From: Virgibacillus aidingensis
GTDB lineage: Bacteria; Bacillota; Bacilli; Bacillales; Amphibacillaceae
Assembly (NCBI RefSeq): GCF_010994035.1
Contig: NZ_WIXN01000006.1
Coordinates: forward strand, 153,398-217,397
Direction: 5' to 3'
DNA: 64,000 nucleotides
The first letter of the stretch is position 1. The number at the start of each line of letters is the position of its first letter. The position numbers were made by a program, and so were the translations under genes. Below the pieces are notes generated by a model. The model had not been told where the DNA came from. It saw nothing but the letters and a program-made list of their open reading frames with translations, and did no database searches. This document shows positions 28,202-36,668 of the stretch, piece by piece.

Positions 28202-29791
28202 ATGAATCTGAATAAAAAGGTACTTACATCAGGACTGGCTGTTGTTGTGTCGCTGGGTATTTTCGCGTCTCCTGCTTTGGCAGATGATACGAAGATACAA
28301 ATGAATGACACCTATGATACGCCTTCTTACATCGTTGAAAACTGGGAAGCTCCCGGGAAGTTGTCAAAGGAACAAATTGTAAAGGCTTATTTTGAGGCAA
28401 ACAGCGGGGACTTTCAATTAAACCAGGATCAAAATACTAGTTTTGAGATAAAGAGCCAGTCTGCTGATGCTGAAACTGGAACACATCACTTCCGGGTTAA
28501 TCAGGAATATAAAGGTATTCCGGTATATGGTGCAGATCAAACTGTCACATTGGATGAAGACAATAATGTGGTTTCCTACTTTGGAGAAGTGATTCCAAAC
28601 CTGGACGCTGAAAATATTTCTGTTAAAGCAAATGTATCCGAGGAGAAAGCCATTGCTATTTTCAAAGATCAGCTGCAGGACAGAATCGGGAAAATACAGC
28701 AATTTGACGGGGATATCGAAATAGAGCCTTATATTTACGAGTATAAAGATGATTTCTATTTTACTTATCTTGTAACCGGTTCAACAACGTATCCTGAAGT
28801 AGGTTTCTGGCACTATTTCATTGATGCGGCAAACGGGGAAATCGTGGATCATTTTAATGCCGCCAGTAATGTGACTGCATTCGGAACAGGTGTATTTGGA
28901 GAAAGAAGAATGTTTGAAGCACAGGAATATGATGGCATGTACAGATTATTTGATGAAACACGAGGTAATGGTGTAGTCACCTATGATGCCGATACAGGTG
29001 TAAATCTTGACGTATTAAGCATCAATAAAATGTTTAGAGATGGAGCTGCAGTAGATGCCCATCGCAACGCTCAGGTAACGTATGACTATTTCATGGATAC
29101 ATTCGGCCGCAACTCCGTGGATGACAACGGCCAGATTTTGATCTCTGCCGTTCACGTAGGTAATAACTGGAATAATGCATCATGGAATGGCAGACAGATG
29201 TCATATGGCGACGGGGATGGCCAGCGTTTCCACCCACTTTCAGCAGGACTGGATGTTGCTGCCCATGAAATGAGTCATGGTGTCATCCAGCATACGGCAA
29301 ACTTGGTTTACCGTAATGAGTCCGGCGCGCTAAATGAGTCCTATGCGGATATTTTCGGTGCGATGGTGGACAGGGACAACTGGCTGATGGGAGAAGCTAT
29401 TATGGCGGACGGCACAGCAGCCCTGCGCTCTTTGGAAGATCCAGCCTCTTTAATTGAAAGCAGAACGCAGGCACCTTATCCGGATCACTGGGACTTAAGA
29501 TATACCGGAAACCTGGATAACGGCGGCGTGCACATTAACAGCAGCATCAATAATAAAGCTGCGTATCTGGTTGCTGAAGGCGGGGAACACTATGGCGTGG
29601 AAGTGGAAGGTGTTGGACGCGATGCGACAGAACAAATTTACTATCGTGCACTTGATGTTTATTTAACAGCCAGATCTGATTTCAGCATGATGAGACAGGC
29701 TGCCGTTCAAGCAGCAACTGACTTGTTTGGCAGTACTTCTGCTGAAGTTGCAGCAGTAGAAGCTGCATATGATGCGGTAGGTGTAGAGTAA
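28202..29791 (+). CDS. secreted M4 neutral metalloprotease (thermolysin/bacillolysin type)
   Basis: The 529-residue preproenzyme has a signal peptide (about 1-26), an FTP/PepSY propeptide (about 40-215) and a mature M4 domain. Zinc ligands are His355 and His359 in AAHEMSHGVIQHT and Glu379 in LNESYADIFG; Glu356 is the general base. The catalytic C-domain includes NGGVHINSSINNKAAYLVAEGG. Length is normal, and unlike the neighbouring exoenzymes it has no FIMAH-like domain. ATG 28202 is preferred because AAGGAGGG lies 8 bases upstream; GTG 28193 overlaps that site. It supplies general extracellular endopeptidase activity. Confidence 0.95.
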   Translation: MNLNKKVLTSGLAVVVSLGIFASPALADDTKIQMNDTYDTPSYIVENWEAPGKLSKEQIVKAYFEANSGDFQLNQDQNTSFEIKSQSADAETGTHHFRVNQEYKGIPVYGADQTVTLDEDNNVVSYFGEVIPNLDAENISVKANVSEEKAIAIFKDQLQDRIGKIQQFDGDIEIEPYIYEYKDDFYFTYLVTGSTTYPEVGFWHYFIDAANGEIVDHFNAASNVTAFGTGVFGERRMFEAQEYDGMYRLFDETRGNGVVTYDADTGVNLDVLSINKMFRDGAAVDAHRNAQVTYDYFMDTFGRNSVDDNGQILISAVHVGNNWNNASWNGRQMSYGDGDGQRFHPLSAGLDVAAHEMSHGVIQHTANLVYRNESGALNESYADIFGAMVDRDNWLMGEAIMADGTAALRSLEDPASLIESRTQAPYPDHWDLRYTGNLDNGGVHINSSINNKAAYLVAEGGEHYGVEVEGVGRDATEQIYYRALDVYLTARSDFSMMRQAAVQAATDLFGSTSAEVAAVEAAYDAVGVE

Positions 29792-30170
29792 AAATTTTAC
29801 CTCCGGTGCTTTATTTATAAGGTGTCGGGGGTACCTTACGCTTATGGAGATCGGTAAGCACTTTGGCCGGAAGGATCAGCGGTTATGCCATTTTTTCAGC
29901 GTATTACTGGTGAACTAGCTTACCAGGCGAATAAAGACTGCGGAATCTTTTTATTTGTCGCTTATCGGGCCTGTAAAATGCTGAATAAATGAAAACCGCT
30001 GCCGTTCGGTCGCGTATCGGGCGTATTCGATACGGAAAATAGAAATACTCTCATGCGGAACGGCTATGTCACTTTATCAGAAAATATCACGAATATTACA
30101 GTGAATATTATTTTTTAATGCAGTAACATGAGTGTTTTTTTAAATCTGACTTTAATAAAGGAGTGAAATT
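29792..30170. other. intergenic region after the M4 gene
   Basis: No gene is supported in 379 bases. ACCTCCG near 29799 can pair with CGGGGGT near 29826 but has no T run, so it is a weak terminator candidate. CGTATCG and CGATACG near 30013-30035 form a second small hairpin. The promoter of the following hydrolase gene probably lies in the AT-rich end (30085-30150). Confidence 0.4.
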
Positions 30171-31652
30171 ATGCTCAAAAGAATGGCACCTGTTATGATA
30201 TTTCTTTTTGCGATCATTCTGTTTACAGGTACTGCGAGCATACTGGGAGCTTCAAACGGACTTTTTCAGGATAACCCTAGTGAAGCGGACATGCTTCAGC
30301 TCCCGCTGGATGATATGGATCCTTTACTGGAAGAAGCAATGGAAGATCATGTCATGCCGGGTGCGGTAGTGTTAATCGCCAAGGATGGAAAAGTGGTGAA
30401 GCATGATGCTTACGGGTACGCAGCACGCTATACAGATAGTGACTTTACGGAAATGGATGACCCTGTGGAAATGAGTGAAGATACGATTTTTGATTTGGCA
30501 TCGATTTCCAAACTGTTTACTGCCACTGCAGTAATGCAGCTGTGGGATCAGGGAGCATTCGAGCTGGATGACCCTGTGGCTGATTATATTCCGGAATTTG
30601 CAGCAAATGGAAAAGAGGAAGTCACCATCCGCCAGCTGCTCACGCATACCTCCGGGTTCAGACCAAGTACGACAGCGCCTCTTCATGAAATTGAGGGTGA
30701 TAGAGAGGATAAACTGGCTTTTGTATTGAACGAATCATTGCAAAACCCTCCTGGTCAAGAATACCTCTATAGTGATGTGGATTTTATAACGCTCGGTGTG
30801 CTGATTGAGCGTTTAAGCGGAATGCAGCAGGATGAATTCACAGAGCAATTCATAACAGGCCCGTTAAATATGACGGATACAATGTATAATCCGCCGGCTA
30901 AACTGAAGCACAGGATTGCTGCTACAGAAGAGCAGCCATGGGTAGACCGTGAACTTGTCTGGGGTGAAGTACATGATGAAAAAGCCTGGACACTTGACGG
31001 GGTAGCAGGTCATGCCGGGGTATTCAGTACAGCAGCAGATCTGGCGGTATTTGGTCAGATGATGCTTCAACAGGGCACGTATAACGGAGTAGAAGTTTTA
31101 TCTGAAGAAGCAGTGGAATTGATCAGCACAAACTGGAATGAAGATATACCAGGGGCGAGGTCCTCAGGGCTTGGCTGGGAACTGAATCAATCCTGGTACA
31201 TGGATCGTTTGGCAGAAAGCAATACTTTGGGACATACAGGATATACCGGTACCTCCATTGTGGTGAGTCCGAATAACAATACGATTGCGCTATTACTGAC
31301 AAATCGTGTCCATCCAACCCGCGAAACAGTTTCCACAAATCCGGTTCGGCAGCTGGTAGCAGAAAAAACGGGAGCGGCCATCAGTGCATGGAGTGCTGCT
31401 TCGATGAAGGATTATGTAGAAGTGCTTGAAGCAAGAGATGCTTTTGCTCATGAAAGTGCTGCACATGCTTTAAAGCTTCATTTGACAGCTGTCCATCAAT
31501 ATGAATTGCAACATGATGCGGAAAAGGTAAACAGACATATGGAAAGCCTGCAAGCTTTACTCGAATATCAGCTGGATCAGGAACTGATTACTGAGGCTGC
31601 TTACGATGATTTAATGATGGATGCGGCCTACCTGATTGATTCCTGGCAATAG
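30171..31652 (+). CDS. secreted beta-lactamase-fold serine hydrolase with C-terminal FIMAH-type domain, copy 1
   Basis: The 493-residue protein has a signal peptide (about 1-28) and a class C beta-lactamase/esterase domain (about 45-410). The SxxK motif is Ser111-Lys114 (LASISKLFTATAVMQ), the Tyr-Ser-Asp variant of YxN lies near residue 200 (YLYSDVDFITLG) and the HTG triad near 353 (LGHTGYTGTS). Such enzymes act as D-amino-acid peptidases, esterases or penicillin-binding-like hydrolases. The last 75 residues (LHLTAVHQYE, KVNRHMESLQALLEY, ending YLIDSWQ) are the domain shared with five other proteins here. Copy 2 follows after 222 bp. Confidence 0.9.
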   Translation: MLKRMAPVMIFLFAIILFTGTASILGASNGLFQDNPSEADMLQLPLDDMDPLLEEAMEDHVMPGAVVLIAKDGKVVKHDAYGYAARYTDSDFTEMDDPVEMSEDTIFDLASISKLFTATAVMQLWDQGAFELDDPVADYIPEFAANGKEEVTIRQLLTHTSGFRPSTTAPLHEIEGDREDKLAFVLNESLQNPPGQEYLYSDVDFITLGVLIERLSGMQQDEFTEQFITGPLNMTDTMYNPPAKLKHRIAATEEQPWVDRELVWGEVHDEKAWTLDGVAGHAGVFSTAADLAVFGQMMLQQGTYNGVEVLSEEAVELISTNWNEDIPGARSSGLGWELNQSWYMDRLAESNTLGHTGYTGTSIVVSPNNNTIALLLTNRVHPTRETVSTNPVRQLVAEKTGAAISAWSAASMKDYVEVLEARDAFAHESAAHALKLHLTAVHQYELQHDAEKVNRHMESLQALLEYQLDQELITEAAYDDLMMDAAYLIDSWQ

Positions 31653-31874
31653 CGTGATTGATGATAAATTATCGTACGCGTATTTGTTTATTGAAAAATG
31701 TAGTTCAGCAAACCTGGCGGCATGTCTGACTATTGTGGTTGTTGGTTCAGGGATTAACTCAGCAATGTTTAAACAATGGATAATCTGAAAAATCTATGAA
31801 TCTCTTTTTGTACAGTGTCACCAGTGATAGGGTTGTTTCTCATTTTCAAATTTAGAGTGAGGGGAGCTGAAAAC

Positions 31875-33353
31875 ATGCTTAAACGAACATCGATTATGAT
31901 GTTTCTTATCTCATTCATTCTATTTACAGGAACTGCGGGCATAATGGGTGCCACAAATGGGCTATTGCAAAGTGACCCAAGTGAAGTGAAGATGCTCGCG
32001 CAGCCATTGGATGATATGGATCCTTTATTGGAAGAAGCAATAGAAGACCATGTCATGCCGGGTGCAGTAGTCCTGATTGCCAAGGATGGAAAAGTGGTGA
32101 AGCACGATGCCTACGGCTATGCTGCCCGTTATACAGATAGAAATTTTACGGAAATGGATGACCCTGTGGAAATGAGTGAAGATACGATTTTTGATTTGGC
32201 ATCGATTTCCAAACTGTTCACTGCCACTGCAGTAATGCAGCTGTGGGATCAGGGAGCATTCGAGCTGGATGACCCTGTGGCTGATTATATTCCGGAATTT
32301 GCAGCAAATGGAAAAGAGGAAGTCACCATCCGCCAGCTGCTCACGCATACATCTGGGTTTAGGCCTGGTACGACACAGCCTCTCCATCAAATTGACGGTG
32401 ATAGAGAAGAAAGACTGGATTTTGTATTAAATGAAACATTGCAAAATCCTCCTGGCGAACATTATTTATATAGTGACGTGGATTTTATTACCCTGGGAAT
32501 TCTTATTGAGAGACTAAGTGGCTTGCAGCAGGATGAATTTATAGAACAATTTATTACGGAACCATTAAATATGACAGATACGATGTATAATCCACCGGCT
32601 GAGCTGCAGCACAGGATTGCTGCCACGGAAGTAATACCTTGGCTGGATCGTGGACTTGTATGGGGAGAGGTACATGACCCATCAGCCTGGGCACTTGATG
32701 GTGTAGCAGGTCATGCCGGAGTATTTGGTACAGCAGAAGACCTCTTTGTATTTAGCCAAATGATGCTTCAAGAAGGGACATATAACTGGGCAGAAATTTT
32801 ATCTGAGGAAGCGGTGGAACTGATCAGCACCAACTGGAATGAAGATATACCAGGGGCGAGGTCCTCGGGGCTTGGCTGGGAGCTGAATCAGTCCTGGTAC
32901 ATGGACCGTTTGGCAAAAAGCAATACTTTGGGACATACAGGATATACCGGTACTTCCATTGTAGTAAGCCCAAATAATAATACGATTGCCATGCTGCTGA
33001 CAAACCGTGTACATCCGACTGCAGAAACAGTCTCCACAAATCCGACCCGTCAGCTGGTAGCAGAAAAAACGGGAGCGGCCATCAGTGCATGGAGTGCTGC
33101 TTCGATGAAGGATTATGTAGAAGTGCTTGAAGCAAGAGATGCTTTTGCTCATGAAAGTGCTGCACATGCTTTAAAGCTTCATTTGACAGCTGTCCATCAA
33201 TATGAATTGCAACATGATGCGGAAAAGATAAACAGACATATGGAAAGCCTGCAAGCTTTACTTGAATATCAGCTGGTTCAGGAACTGATTACTGAGGCTG
33301 CTTATGATGATTTAATGATGGATGCGGCCTACCTGATTGATTCCTGGCAATAG
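31875..33353 (+). CDS. secreted beta-lactamase-fold serine hydrolase with C-terminal FIMAH-type domain, copy 2
   Basis: The 492-residue paralogue of the preceding gene has the same layout: signal peptide, SISK motif, YSDVDF, HTGYTG and the C-terminal helical domain. ATG 31875 is chosen because GAGGGGAG lies 7 bases upstream and the length then equals copy 1; the longer in-frame start at 31815 lacks a site. Identity to copy 1 is patchy. Signal and linker parts differ, while the SxxK region and the last 100 codons are almost identical in DNA, including silent sites. This points to recent duplication or gene conversion. A different substrate range is possible. Confidence 0.9.
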   Translation: MLKRTSIMMFLISFILFTGTAGIMGATNGLLQSDPSEVKMLAQPLDDMDPLLEEAIEDHVMPGAVVLIAKDGKVVKHDAYGYAARYTDRNFTEMDDPVEMSEDTIFDLASISKLFTATAVMQLWDQGAFELDDPVADYIPEFAANGKEEVTIRQLLTHTSGFRPGTTQPLHQIDGDREERLDFVLNETLQNPPGEHYLYSDVDFITLGILIERLSGLQQDEFIEQFITEPLNMTDTMYNPPAELQHRIAATEVIPWLDRGLVWGEVHDPSAWALDGVAGHAGVFGTAEDLFVFSQMMLQEGTYNWAEILSEEAVELISTNWNEDIPGARSSGLGWELNQSWYMDRLAKSNTLGHTGYTGTSIVVSPNNNTIAMLLTNRVHPTAETVSTNPTRQLVAEKTGAAISAWSAASMKDYVEVLEARDAFAHESAAHALKLHLTAVHQYELQHDAEKINRHMESLQALLEYQLVQELITEAAYDDLMMDAAYLIDSWQ

Positions 33354-33546
33354 CATATTTATAGCAATGAAACAATAACACCTATGAATCTGCACAAGGT
33401 TGCTTTAAGGGGGTGATGGATGCTTTTTTCTGCAGCTGCATTTGAAGGGGGTGAATCTGGAAAATCTGCGAATGTCACAAATACATCCATAGAGGTTTTC
33501 TTACTTCATGAATCTATTAAACTATAAGACAACAAAGGAGGATATT

Positions 33547-35904
33547 ATGAAAAAGCAAATGTGGCAAAAAGCGATTACAATCTTCATGATTTTATTGCTT
33601 GTTTCCACCATGAGCCCTGTTGCCGGCCAGACTCTGGCAGATCCGGCAGATGCTCCAACAACCGGTTTTGAGGACCGGGATGGAGACGATTGGACCACAT
33701 ATGAAGAAGAACAGGCATTCTTGGAAGAAGTGGCAGCATCTTCTGACCGTGTTGCATACACGGAAATTGGCAGAACAGTAGAGGATAGACCATTGCATTT
33801 AGTGCGAGTGGGATATCCGGAGCCGCCATCAGATGAAGAAATAGCAGAAGGAAGAAGCATGCTTATCATCGGTACGCAGCATGGGAATGAAAATGCACCA
33901 AGGGAAATGGCATTGCAGACATTGCGTAATTTGGCATTTACCGATGATCCGGAGCTGTTGGAGCAAATGAGTGAAACTACTTTCTTGTTTATACCTACAG
34001 CCAACCCGGACGGCAGGGAAATAAATACACGCAGAAACGCGGATAACATCGATATTAACCGCCAGCATTTAAGCTTGGTTACACTGGAATCCCAGTATAT
34101 TGCATCCGTGCTGGATTACTTTGATCCGGACATTGCTGTGGATGGACATGAACGTCCAAGGGATACGGGTAATCCTGATATGGAAATGCTGTGGCCGCGC
34201 AACCTGAATGTGGATGAAAACGTGCGGAATTTAAGTAAGGAAATGGTAGAGGATTATCTGTTCCCTGATGTGGAAGAGGCAGGGTTCAGTACTGATCTTT
34301 ATGGAAGCCCTGGCGGTGCCGGCGGCGGGGAAGAAACCATTTTAAGAAACATGCTCGGTCTTCGCAATGGCATCGGGCTTTTAACGGAATCTGCCGGAAG
34401 ACAAGATCCGACATACCGTGTTGAAGCACAAATTGCCACTGTAGAGGCAGTAATTGACTTCTACCGTGAGCGTTTTGATGACGTGGTGGATGCTGTTGAA
34501 AATGCACCTGATCGCCAGGCAGCCAGAGGCGCTGACCAGTCGCAGCCATTCTTCCTGGATGGTGCTGATAACTGGGATCCGACAAATGTACTGGAAAACA
34601 AACCAAGCGGATATTTACTGACAAATGAACAGGCAGATCAAATGGAAACCCATCTTGACCTGTTTTCACTTGAAACAGAAAATGTATCCAACCAAGGTAT
34701 TTTTGTCGGTATGGACCAGCCGATGATGACGGTGGTGCCTTACCTTTTTGATGCACGTGCTACAAACACTGAAGTAGAAGCGATTGCCCTGTACGACGAT
34801 GAAAATGTTGGCACAGCGGCAAACATGATGAACTTAGTGGAGAATCTGGCAGCAGATGAAGAATTAAATGATGCAAGGCCACTGCTTATGCATTTGACTG
34901 CTGTTGATCAATTTGAACAACAGGGAGAAGCTGACAAAGTAATCAGACACTTGGAAAGTTTCCAAATGCTGCTGACACACCAGTTTGATAATGAAATGAT
35001 GTCTGAATATGCATATGAAAATCTTTCCGCTTATACAGACTTCATTATCAGTAAGTGGGAATCCAGCTTTGATTCCAACAGGGCGATGCAGCATATCAGC
35101 TATTTAAGCGAGGATATTGGGCCGAGAGTAGCAGGTGCTGATTCGGAAAGAGAAGCTGCAGCATATATCAGCGATGAATTTGCAAGCCTTGGCTATGATG
35201 TTTCCATCCAGGAGTTCGAGATTCGCGGAGGAAACGTTTCTCAAAACGTGGTTGCGACCAAGACGCCAGAAGGGGTAGAGGATCCTGAAATCGTTTATAT
35301 CGGTGGACATTATGACAGTGTTCCACGCTCTCCTGGTGCAAATGATAATGCTTCCGGAACGTCTACAGTCCTGGAGCTGGCAAGAGTATTCCAGGATTTT
35401 GACACGGATAAAGAACTGCGTTTTATTGCATTTGGAGCAGAGGAGATTGGATTAGTAGGATCCCGTTACTATGTTGACCAATTATCAGATGACGAGATTG
35501 ATAGAAGTCTTGCCTACTACAATCTGGATATGGTTGGCACAAACTGGGAGCCAGCATCCCAGCTTTATATTAACCCGGTAGATGGCGATCCGGAAAACTT
35601 GGTATGGCAAACCTCAGAGGCAGCAGCAGAAAGAATTGGCCTTGAGGAAGACAAGATTTTCCTTAATCCATTTGGAAGATCAGATCATGTGCCATTCCAT
35701 AATGCAGGCGTTGATGCCGCGCTGTTTATCTGGATGGAGCCAGGTACAGCAGGCTTAGAACCTTGGTATCATACACCTCAGGACACGATCGACAAAGTAA
35801 GTCCTGAAAAGGTTCAACTTGTTGGAGATCTGATTCAATCTGCAGTGTCAGAGCTCCTGAGTGAACCGGCCAGCACGAATTCTATTTTGGAAGAAGCATC
35901 TTAA
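33547..35904 (+). CDS. secreted M14 carboxypeptidase - FIMAH-type domain - M28 aminopeptidase fusion
   Basis: The 785-residue protein has a signal peptide (about 1-30) and an N-terminal M14 zinc carboxypeptidase domain. Its ligands are His and Glu in GTQHGNENAPREMA (about 108-121) and His in AVDGHERPRD (about 198), with catalytic Glu in LLTESAG (about 280). The FIMAH-type helical domain (about 430-505; HLTAVDQFE, KVIRHLESFQMLL) links it to an M28 domain (about 515-775). M28 ligands are in GGHYDSV, ANDNASGT, GAEEIGL, NLDMVGTN and PWYHTPQDT. ATG 33547 follows AAGGAGGA. Two exopeptidases in one chain could trim peptides from both ends. Confidence 0.9.
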   Translation: MKKQMWQKAITIFMILLLVSTMSPVAGQTLADPADAPTTGFEDRDGDDWTTYEEEQAFLEEVAASSDRVAYTEIGRTVEDRPLHLVRVGYPEPPSDEEIAEGRSMLIIGTQHGNENAPREMALQTLRNLAFTDDPELLEQMSETTFLFIPTANPDGREINTRRNADNIDINRQHLSLVTLESQYIASVLDYFDPDIAVDGHERPRDTGNPDMEMLWPRNLNVDENVRNLSKEMVEDYLFPDVEEAGFSTDLYGSPGGAGGGEETILRNMLGLRNGIGLLTESAGRQDPTYRVEAQIATVEAVIDFYRERFDDVVDAVENAPDRQAARGADQSQPFFLDGADNWDPTNVLENKPSGYLLTNEQADQMETHLDLFSLETENVSNQGIFVGMDQPMMTVVPYLFDARATNTEVEAIALYDDENVGTAANMMNLVENLAADEELNDARPLLMHLTAVDQFEQQGEADKVIRHLESFQMLLTHQFDNEMMSEYAYENLSAYTDFIISKWESSFDSNRAMQHISYLSEDIGPRVAGADSEREAAAYISDEFASLGYDVSIQEFEIRGGNVSQNVVATKTPEGVEDPEIVYIGGHYDSVPRSPGANDNASGTSTVLELARVFQDFDTDKELRFIAFGAEEIGLVGSRYYVDQLSDDEIDRSLAYYNLDMVGTNWEPASQLYINPVDGDPENLVWQTSEAAAERIGLEEDKIFLNPFGRSDHVPFHNAGVDAALFIWMEPGTAGLEPWYHTPQDTIDKVSPEKVQLVGDLIQSAVSELLSEPASTNSILEEAS

Positions 35905-35916
35905 ACCTAGTAAATT

Positions 35917-35950
35917 GGATAATCCCGGGCAGAAAGACTTGGGATTATCC
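35917..35950 (+). terminator. perfect hairpin between the M14-M28 and TasA-like genes
   Basis: GGATAATCCC and GGGATTATCC pair perfectly across a 14-nt loop. No T run follows, so it is either a leaky terminator or an mRNA-processing or stabilising stem. Confidence 0.5.
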
Positions 35951-35975
35951 TGTACAAAAACAAGGAGGAATAAAC

Positions 35976-36560
35976 ATGAAAATTAAAAAACAATTAGGTA
36001 TGGGAATTATATCGGCGGCGTTGGGAATTTCACTTATCGGAGGAGGAACGTTTGCCTACTTCAGTGATACCGAAACAACGGAAAACACGTTTGCCGCGGG
36101 TACATTAGACCTGGCAGCGGAGCCGACGGAAATTATTAATGTAGAAAATATTAAACCGGGAGATTCCATGGTTCGCACATTTGAACTGCAAAATAACGGA
36201 TCCCTTGATATTGACCGCGTGTTTCTGGATACAGAGTATACCGTGGATGATGCAGAAGGAAATAATACCGAAGACTTTGGCGAGCACATCGAAGTGGAGT
36301 TTTTATACAACGTGGACAAGCTGGATGAAGTTGTATTCAGCACAACCCTTGCTGAATTAAGAGAAATGACACCGGAAGCAGTCGGTGAGCATGCATTAAA
36401 TCCAATTCTTGGTGAAGGATTGCCGACTGGCGATTTTGACGATTTAGTAGTGAAGTTTAACTTTGTCGATAACGGCGAAGACCAAAATGAATTCCAGGGA
36501 GATACACTTAATCTCGAATGGACATTTACAGCAACACAAACAGATGGTGAAGAGCTGTAA
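35976..36560 (+). CDS. TasA/camelysin (CalY)-like secreted protein 2
   Basis: The 194-residue protein is a close paralogue of the TasA-like protein at 27570. It has the same SipW-type signal (GMGIISAALGISLIGGGTFA, then YFSDTETTENTFAAGTLDL), the same NIKPGDSMVRTFELQNNGSLDIDRVFLDTEY core and the same QGDTLNLEWTFTATQ ending. The mature part is acidic. AAGGAGG precedes the ATG. It lies 71 bp after the M14-M28 gene and 108 bp before the M6-M28 gene, that is, between two FIMAH-tagged proteases. Fibre or matrix function is inferred from family. Confidence 0.85.
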   Translation: MKIKKQLGMGIISAALGISLIGGGTFAYFSDTETTENTFAAGTLDLAAEPTEIINVENIKPGDSMVRTFELQNNGSLDIDRVFLDTEYTVDDAEGNNTEDFGEHIEVEFLYNVDKLDEVVFSTTLAELREMTPEAVGEHALNPILGEGLPTGDFDDLVVKFNFVDNGEDQNEFQGDTLNLEWTFTATQTDGEEL

Positions 36561-36564
36561 AAAA

Positions 36565-36618
36565 AGAGGCATCAGGAATCAGGCGGTCTCACCCGTCTGA
36601 TTCCATTAATCCTCTTAG
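36565..36618 (+). terminator. hairpin after TasA-like gene 2, possible weak terminator
   Basis: GGAATCAGGCGG pairs with CCGTCTGATTCC (G-T pairs) and outer AGAGG/CCTCT arms extend it. No T run follows, so readthrough into the protease gene is likely. Confidence 0.4.
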
Positions 36619-36668
36619 AAAAAGTACACACACATAATAGAATAAATAATTAGTATACGGAGGTTCAC

